Source of the DNA: DATJXG01 sp035500455
GTDB lineage: Bacteria > Acidobacteriota > Terriglobia > Terriglobales > Acidobacteriaceae
Assembly: GCA_035500455.1 (NCBI GenBank)
Contig: DATJXG010000329.1
Location: 1-29,163 of the forward strand
DNA: 29,163 nt
Direction: 5' to 3'
Shown here: piece by piece, positions 24,431 to 29,163 of the stretch
Layout: the number at the start of each line of letters is the position of its first letter
How positions within the stretch are numbered: the first letter of the stretch is position 1
Notes under the pieces: generated by a model
The model's database searches: none
Seen by the model: only the letters and a program-made list of their open reading frames with translations
Told to the model about the DNA's origin: nothing
Made by a program: the position numbers and the translations under genes

Positions 24431-26290
24431 ATGGCACTAAGTATTCTGAACAACATCGCGTCTCTGGCCGCCCAGAACAATTTGACGGTCACAGGACAAG
24501 GTCTGCAGACCACCTTGTTCCGCCTGTCGTCCGGTTCGCGCATCAACAGCGGCGCGGACGACGCCGCCGGCCTGGCGATCGCCGACGGCTTGCAAGCCAA
24601 CATCACCGGCCTCACCCAGTCCTCGCGCAACGCCAATGACGGCGTAGGCAAACTGCAAGTCGCCGATGGCGCCCTGGCCCAGGTCACCACTCTGCTCAAC
24701 CGCGCCGTCACTCTGGGCGTGGAATCCGCCACCGGCACCGTCTCCCAGGCTCAGCGGGGCGCGCTGGACGCCGAGTTCACCGCCATCAAAGCTGAAATTG
24801 ACCGCATCGGCACCAGCACCACCTTCAACGGCGCCCAGGTTTTCCAGAGCGCCACCCAGCCCAACCTCAATGAGCAGGACAGCCCCGCCGCCACCACCGT
24901 GGGACTGACCGCACCACTCACGGTCAACCAGACGACCACGGTCAGCTCCGGAACCGCCAGCTTCACTTTCACCGCCGCTACCGGAACCGGTATTAACCCG
25001 AATACCGAGACCGGCAGCGTGACCACTCTCACCGGCGCCACCGCGCTTGCCCAAAACGACGTCGTCACCTTGACCCGCGGCAGCGGCACCTCGATCTTTA
25101 CCGCTACCAATGCAGCCACCGTGGGCGAGTTGGAAACCGCGATCAACACCGGCGCCAGCACGGCCAACATTACCGTCACCGGCACCGACCCCAGCCACGC
25201 CGGCTACGCCGCCTCACTGGTAGGCGGAGCCCTGCAAGTCTCCGACGGCACGGGCCAGAACGATCTGACCGTGGTCCAGGGCACGGGCGCCGAGTTGGGC
25301 GCGTTCAGCCACCCCACCGCCGTCTCCACTGTTCAGGATCTGGTCAACGCCATCAACGCTGACACCACGGTAGGAGCCAAAGCGGTGGTGGCCGGCGGCG
25401 TGCTCGAGATCACCGATCCCCAGGGCCGCGGCAACCTCAAGGTCTCCACCACTGACACGGCGCTGGGCGCGGGCGCGACCGGTGTATCGACTGACTTCTC
25501 CAATCCGACAGTCGCCGGCACCGGCGTCAACGCCAACGAAATCGTAGGCTCGGCCACCGGTTTGGCCTCGTCCACCGCACTGACCAACGGCGGCGTCACC
25601 AGTTTCACCGCAGGCGGCCAGACGTTTAGCTTCACGGCCGGAGCAACCGATACCATCGGCGACCTGCTCGCCGCCATCAACAACCCCTCGGATCCCGCTG
25701 GTCTGCAAGCCTACATCGGAGACCCCGGGACCACCTATGCAGGCCAACTGGTGGTCGTGGATCCAGGCAACCACAGTGACGTGACGGTAGGCCCCACCAA
25801 CACCGAGAGTGTGCTGGGCTCCTATACTAATGCCGCCACGGTCGGCACTTCGACCACCGACATCTTCCTCAGCGACTCCACCGCCATTGGCGCGAGCACC
25901 ATTTCGGTTTCCATTCCCGCCCTGGGCTCGGCCAATCTCGACCACGGCGCCTCCAAGGTCAGCATCGCCGCCGACTCTCTCACCGGCCCCGACCAGACCA
26001 CCGCCATCGCCAACGCCAAGAAGGCGCTGACCGACATCAACCAGGCGGTCGCCAACGTCGCTGCCATCCGCGGCGACCTGGGCGCCGGCATCAACCGGTT
26101 GCAGAGCGCGGTCAACGTCATCAACACCCAAACCCAGAACCTGACTTCCGCCGAAGACGGCATTCGTTCCGCCGACATCGCCACCGAAGTCGCCAACTTA
26201 ACCAAGTTCTCCATCCTGAACCAGACCGGTATTTCCGCTCTGGCCCAGGCCAACACCACTCAGCAGCAGGTGCTCGCGTTGCTGCGGTAA
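24431..26290 (+). CDS. fliC: Flagellin with large central insert
   Basis: Flagellin, the filament subunit, 619 residues (many are 270-500). The N-terminal D0/D1 helices (1-145) show LSSGSRINSGADDAAGLAI and FNGAQVF. The C-terminal part (about 475-619) has the beta-hairpin, the D1 helix (AIANAKKALTDINQAVANV), RGDLGAGINRLQ and a D0 end in QQQVLALLR. Between them, about 150-470 is a Thr/Ala/Gly-rich surface insert with three segments like flagellin hook IN motifs: about 195-283 (TVGELETAIN), 288-342 (TVQDLVNAIN) and 378-455 (TIGDLLAAIN). The ribosome site AGGAG lies before ATG 24431. Expression is from a sigma-28 promoter, and a perfect palindrome follows the stop. FliS is the likely chaperone. 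Confidence 0.95.
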   Translation: MALSILNNIASLAAQNNLTVTGQGLQTTLFRLSSGSRINSGADDAAGLAIADGLQANITGLTQSSRNANDGVGKLQVADGALAQVTTLLNRAVTLGVESATGTVSQAQRGALDAEFTAIKAEIDRIGTSTTFNGAQVFQSATQPNLNEQDSPAATTVGLTAPLTVNQTTTVSSGTASFTFTAATGTGINPNTETGSVTTLTGATALAQNDVVTLTRGSGTSIFTATNAATVGELETAINTGASTANITVTGTDPSHAGYAASLVGGALQVSDGTGQNDLTVVQGTGAELGAFSHPTAVSTVQDLVNAINADTTVGAKAVVAGGVLEITDPQGRGNLKVSTTDTALGAGATGVSTDFSNPTVAGTGVNANEIVGSATGLASSTALTNGGVTSFTAGGQTFSFTAGATDTIGDLLAAINNPSDPAGLQAYIGDPGTTYAGQLVVVDPGNHSDVTVGPTNTESVLGSYTNAATVGTSTTDIFLSDSTAIGASTISVSIPALGSANLDHGASKVSIAADSLTGPDQTTAIANAKKALTDINQAVANVAAIRGDLGAGINRLQSAVNVINTQTQNLTSAEDGIRSADIATEVANLTKFSILNQTGISALAQANTTQQQVLALLR

Positions 26291-26299
26291 ACCGAAACC

Positions 26300-26333
26300 T
26301 CGGGAGAGGCCGACGCGCGTCGGCCTCTCCCGA
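26300..26333. terminator. Perfect 34-nt palindrome after fliC, probable terminator
   Basis: The 17-nt halves are exact reverse complements (half begins TCGGGAGAGGCCGACGC). As RNA it forms a 15-bp GC-rich stem with a 4-nt loop, starting 9 nt after the fliC stop. There is no T-run, so it may end transcription poorly or protect the flagellin mRNA 3' end instead. Confidence 0.6.
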
Positions 26334-26343
26334 ACAGGATTTA

Positions 26344-26438
26344 GTAATTGGGGAATTTTTTAATTGGGTAATTCAAACTCCCAGTGCGGAGATGGAGATC
26401 GGCTTTCAAGTTACCCGATTACAAAATTCCCCAATTAC
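26344..26438. repeat. AT-rich imperfect inverted repeat between fliC and flaG
   Basis: Two 28-nt arms (26344-26371 and 26411-26438) pair at 26 of 28 positions, one remaining mismatch being a possible G-U pair, around a 39-nt loop. The arm contains TAATTGGGGAATTTT, strikingly AT-rich for this region. It ends just before the flaG ribosome site. Confidence 0.85.
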
Positions 26439-26458
26439 CCAATGAAGTAGGGGGCCCT

Positions 26459-26917
26459 ATGCGCGTTGACCTGACATCAGCCACTGCGGCCGCAGTGCTG
26501 AATGACGCAGGGCAAGGTGCGGCGCAAGCGAACCAGACCCAGCGGAAAGCAGCAGCGGATAAAACAACACTCACGGCGCAAACCAAGGCGGAGGCCGCGC
26601 CTCCGGAGAATCAGTCTCCGGCGGTGGGGCAGAGCCAGGCCGCGCAGAATCAGGTTGCGCAAAACCAGCCGGCCCCAAACCAGGCGGCCGTGCAGGCCAG
26701 GCCAGCCGAGTCCACGATCCACGTGCCCCCGGCGATCCCCGCGCCCGAGGTAATGAACGTGACCTTCGACCAGAACAAGAACACGGTTTACCGCTTCGTG
26801 GACGAAAAAAGCGGAGAACTAGTGAGGCAGGTTCCCCCGGAGGAAGTGTTGCGCGTCATGCGCAGCGTGGAAGACATGCTGCAGGAGTCCGAACCGAAGC
26901 TGAAGGTGGCGCTATAG
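26459..26917 (+). CDS. flaG: FlaG-family flagellar protein
   Basis: A 152-residue protein from ATG 26459, set by AGGGGG five nt upstream; the frame continues upstream but only through the inverted repeat. The first 95 residues are low-complexity (Ala, Gln, Asn, Pro; QNQ and NQPAPNQA runs) and probably disordered. The C-terminal 50 residues match FlaG (PF03646): VTFDQNKNTVYRFVDEKSGE, LVRQVPPEEVLRVMRSVEDML. FlaG genes usually sit beside fliD, as here. Proposed roles include filament length control. fliD starts 19 nt later. It is transcribed downstream of the flagellin palindrome, by read-through or from an unseen promoter. Confidence 0.85.
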   Translation: MRVDLTSATAAAVLNDAGQGAAQANQTQRKAAADKTTLTAQTKAEAAPPENQSPAVGQSQAAQNQVAQNQPAPNQAAVQARPAESTIHVPPAIPAPEVMNVTFDQNKNTVYRFVDEKSGELVRQVPPEEVLRVMRSVEDMLQESEPKLKVAL

Positions 26918-26936
26918 CCCTTCGCGGTATGAGTCT

Positions 26937-28568
26937 ATGTCCACTTCGCCCATCACGGTGAATCTGAACAACGCCACCAGTTCCGGCAGTACCGGCACTG
27001 GCCTCGGCCAGGGAATTGACGTTGCCAGCATTGTCGCCCAGATCATCTCCGCCGACCGCGCTCCAGAACAAGTCTGGCAGCAGGAGGTTTCCGACCTCTC
27101 CACGCAGGCCACCGCGCTCAGTTCCATCAATGTGGACCTGCTGGCACTGCAGAACACCATCAACGCTCTCACTGACGTTACTGGACCTCTCAATAATCTG
27201 ACCGCGACGTCTTCCGCGCCGTCCATTTTGACCGCTACCGCCCAGGCTGCCGCCGTGGCGGGAAACCACACGGTGGTGGTCACCAATCTGGCCAACACCT
27301 CGTCGCTCTATACCGATCCCGTCGCCAACGGGGCCGTGCTGTCGGGCACCCTCGGTTTGAAGGTCGGGAGCGCCGCGGTCGTGCCCATCACCATCGACTC
27401 CAGCAACAATACCCTGGCTACTCTGGCCACCTACATCACCAACCAGAACCTCGGCGTCACTGCCAACGTCATCAATGACGCCAACGGACAGCGCCTGGCC
27501 CTCATCAGCAACGCCACCGGCCAGGCCGGAAACCTCAGCCTGGCGGCCACCGCTAGCCAACAGTCCTATAGCGGCACCGGCGACGGAACTATCACCGCCC
27601 TTACCCCCGGAGCGGGCGCCGCCGCGGAAACCATCACCCTCACGGCCACCGACGACACCCATTTCGACGTCACCGGTTCGGTCTCCGGCAGCCTCGGCAC
27701 GGCGACTGTAGGCACACCTTTCACTTCCGCCAATGTGAACTTCACCATCAACGCCGGAGCCACCGATTTTCAGGCCGGCGACGCTTTCACCCTCGCCACC
27801 ACCCCCGCCAACAGCACTGGCATCAACTTCAACCAGGTGGCCGGCGTGAACGCTTCATTGACCGTGGACAGCGTGCCCATCAGCAGTTCCACCAACACCG
27901 TTGCCAACGTCATCCCCGGCGTAACCCTGAATCTGCTGGGCACCGCCCCAGGCAGTCCCATCCAGTTGCAGGTCGGGGCTGACACCGACGGGGTATCCGC
28001 CAACATCAACTCCTTCGTCACCACTTACAACAACCTGATCAATGACATCAACACTCAGTTCACTCCACCGGCCAGCGGCGGCACCGCCCCACCGCTGGAA
28101 GCCAGCGCCGATTTGCGCTCACTGCAGAGCAGCATTTTGACCGACATAAGCTACTCCCTCACCGGAAACAATGGCCTGGTCAATCTGGCGTCCCTGGGCG
28201 TGAATATGAACGACGATGGCACCCTGAGCGTGGACTCCACAACCTTGAACGATGCGCTTGCCAACAACTTTCCCGCCGTGCAGAATTTTTTCCAGTCCAC
28301 CGATCCCGCCAACCTGGGTTTTGCTTCCAACTTCAGCAATGACCTTGCCAGTCTCACCGATCCCACCCAGGGCGTGATCACCCTGGCCTTGAAGGAGAAT
28401 TCGCAGACCCAGAGCGACCTCAACAGCCAGATCAGTGATTTCGAAGATCGCCTGATGGTCACCCAGCAGCAGCTGGTGACTCAGTACAGCCAGGTCAACG
28501 CCGCCCTCGAGCAGCTTCCTCTGCTGCAGGCGCAGATTGCCGGAATGCTGGGGTCGCTGCCGCAATGA
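26937..28568 (+). CDS. fliD: Flagellar filament cap protein FliD with an inserted beta domain
   Basis: FliD caps the growing filament and helps flagellin fold. The 543-residue protein has the FliD N-terminal signature (GLGQGIDVASIVAQIISADRAPE, residues 22-44) and an IN-type motif (about 150-195, GVTANVINDANGQRLALIS). The C-terminal coiled-coil region runs about 345-543 with SFVTTYNNLINDINTQF and ends QQQLVTQYSQVNAALEQL. Residues about 211-291 are an extra Gly/Thr-rich beta domain that interrupts the usual order, between SLAATAS and the GINFNQVAGVNASLTVDSVPI segment; see findings. The start at ATG 26937 has a weak ribosome site and follows flaG by 19 nt. The stop overlaps fliS as ATGA. Confidence 0.93.
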   Translation: MSTSPITVNLNNATSSGSTGTGLGQGIDVASIVAQIISADRAPEQVWQQEVSDLSTQATALSSINVDLLALQNTINALTDVTGPLNNLTATSSAPSILTATAQAAAVAGNHTVVVTNLANTSSLYTDPVANGAVLSGTLGLKVGSAAVVPITIDSSNNTLATLATYITNQNLGVTANVINDANGQRLALISNATGQAGNLSLAATASQQSYSGTGDGTITALTPGAGAAAETITLTATDDTHFDVTGSVSGSLGTATVGTPFTSANVNFTINAGATDFQAGDAFTLATTPANSTGINFNQVAGVNASLTVDSVPISSSTNTVANVIPGVTLNLLGTAPGSPIQLQVGADTDGVSANINSFVTTYNNLINDINTQFTPPASGGTAPPLEASADLRSLQSSILTDISYSLTGNNGLVNLASLGVNMNDDGTLSVDSTTLNDALANNFPAVQNFFQSTDPANLGFASNFSNDLASLTDPTQGVITLALKENSQTQSDLNSQISDFEDRLMVTQQQLVTQYSQVNAALEQLPLLQAQIAGMLGSLPQ

Positions 28569-29035
28569 AAAACGACGCCCCCTCCGCCTACCGCAGTTCC
28601 GCCGGCCACAGCGCCTCGCCGGTAAAGCTGGTCATCATCCTCTACGAGCAGCTCATCAAGGACTTACGCCGCGCCGTCTCCGCCATGGAACGCAACGACA
28701 TCGAGGGACGCACCCATGAACTCGACCACGCCCTCGGCGTGCTGGCCCGCCTGCAAGGCGTTTTGAATCACGAGCGCGGTGGACTGGTGGCAGAGAACCT
28801 CAACCGCTTCTACGCATTGCTGCGTTCCACCATCATCACCGCTCCCGCCCGGCGCCTGCCGGAGATGCTGAACAAGCAGATCAGAAACCTGCTGCTGTTG
28901 CGCGAAGCCTGGGTGGAAGTGGACCAGGCGGAAAGCGGACCTGCTAAAACCGCAGGGTCGCCCGAAAAATCATCCGCCTCCGCGCCCGCCGCGGGTGCGG
29001 CGAGATCCGAGCGCCCGGAATTCTGGAGCGGTTAG
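28565..29035 (+). CDS. fliS: Flagellar secretion chaperone FliS
   Basis: FliS binds the flagellin C-terminus and prevents early polymerisation in the cytoplasm. The 156-residue protein has the family helical bundle: AYRSSAGHSASPVKLVIILYEQLIKDLRRAV, RTHELDHALGVLARLQGVLN, LNRFYALLRSTIITA, and LLLLREAWVEVD. A Ser/Ala/Pro-rich tail of about 35 residues is added, longer than usual. Its ATG overlaps the fliD TGA, which indicates coupled translation. No promoter or terminator is seen at its end before the repeat region. Confidence 0.92.
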   Translation: MKNDAPSAYRSSAGHSASPVKLVIILYEQLIKDLRRAVSAMERNDIEGRTHELDHALGVLARLQGVLNHERGGLVAENLNRFYALLRSTIITAPARRLPEMLNKQIRNLLLLREAWVEVDQAESGPAKTAGSPEKSSASAPAAGAARSERPEFWSG

Positions 29036-29057
29036 CGTGCTGTCTTTCAACGTTCGC

Positions 29058-29137
29058 GTAATAAGTCAACTTGCCCGAGGTTCGCGGTAATGAGCCCAGC
29101 TTGCCCAGGTCGGAGTAATAAGCTGAACTTGTTATCC
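29058..29137. repeat. Three degenerate tandem repeats of about 28-29 nt after fliS
   Basis: GTAATAAG or GTAATGAG units begin at 29058, 29087 and 29115. Each is followed by variants of CAACTTGCCC(G)AGGT. The copies differ from one another, so this is not a CRISPR array. Confidence 0.65.
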
Positions 29138-29163
29138 TGAGCGAAGCGAAGGACCTATGTATT
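29128..29163. repeat. Dispersed repeat at right edge (TCCTGAGCGAAGCGAAGG type)
   Basis: The last bases read TTATCCTGAGCGAAGCGAAG, followed by GACC, and are related to the arms of the hairpin at 21871-21969. It is cut by the window edge, so its partner arm, if any, is not visible. Confidence 0.6.

Noticed and set aside
29058..29137. Possible CRISPR array after fliS
   Set aside because: Units diverge from one another, there are no unique spacers between conserved repeats, and no cas gene is near.

Overview
The window looks like chromosomal DNA of a motile, Gram-negative-type soil bacterium, most likely an Acidobacteriota (Terriglobia/Koribacter-like). This placement is an inference from high GC, the gene styles (GH144-like Tat protein, carboxypeptidase-regulatory-domain protein, YdjM-like hydrolase beginning MFIGHF) and many decayed dispersed non-coding repeats. 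No rRNA, tRNA, CRISPR array, transposase or phage module was seen. I made 23 gene calls, one of them cut by the left edge.

Left half (1-13444), mostly envelope and metabolism: a left-truncated Tat-exported GH144/glycoamylase-family protein (-); a membrane-anchored carboxypeptidase-regulatory-domain protein (+); a long K+-independent-type membrane pyrophosphatase (+); a YdjM-like membrane metal-dependent hydrolase (+); a small cysteine-rich protein (+); an isopropylmalate-synthase-like HMGL enzyme (+); then, on the minus strand, a sulfotransferase and a TPR/gluzincin peptidase. The TPR peptidase is divergent from an M1-family peptidase (+) across a gap of only 54 nt.

Right half (13827-29163), motility and chemotaxis: a stand-alone receiver domain (+) converges on a minus-strand block read in the order flbD-motA-motB, then mcp, then cheW-cheA-cheR-HDOD-cheB, with ATGA overlaps at cheA/cheR and HDOD/cheB. 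Divergently on the plus strand lie flagellin (fliC), flaG, fliD and fliS, with an ATGA overlap at fliD/fliS.

The clearest regulatory result is three sites of the form TAAAG(N3)-N11-GCCGAT(N2), the sigma-28 (FliA) consensus with exactly 11 nt between the boxes. They lie upstream of cheW, mcp and fliC. This makes the chemotaxis operon, the receptor and the flagellin late class genes, while flbD-motAB shows no such site. The pathway is readable: MCP signals through CheW to CheA, probably to the lone receiver (the only CheY candidate here); CheR and CheB adapt the receptor; MotAB powers the motor; FliC, FliD, FliS and FlaG build and cap the filament. An HDOD signalling protein is embedded and translationally coupled in the che operon.

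The most unusual points are an ~80-residue inserted beta domain in FliD resembling phage virion decoration repeats, a large flagellin insert with three IN-motif-like repeats, a T9 tract inside cheR, a 13-bp tandem duplication of the motB start region, and two large imperfect hairpins of dispersed-repeat type between motility genes.
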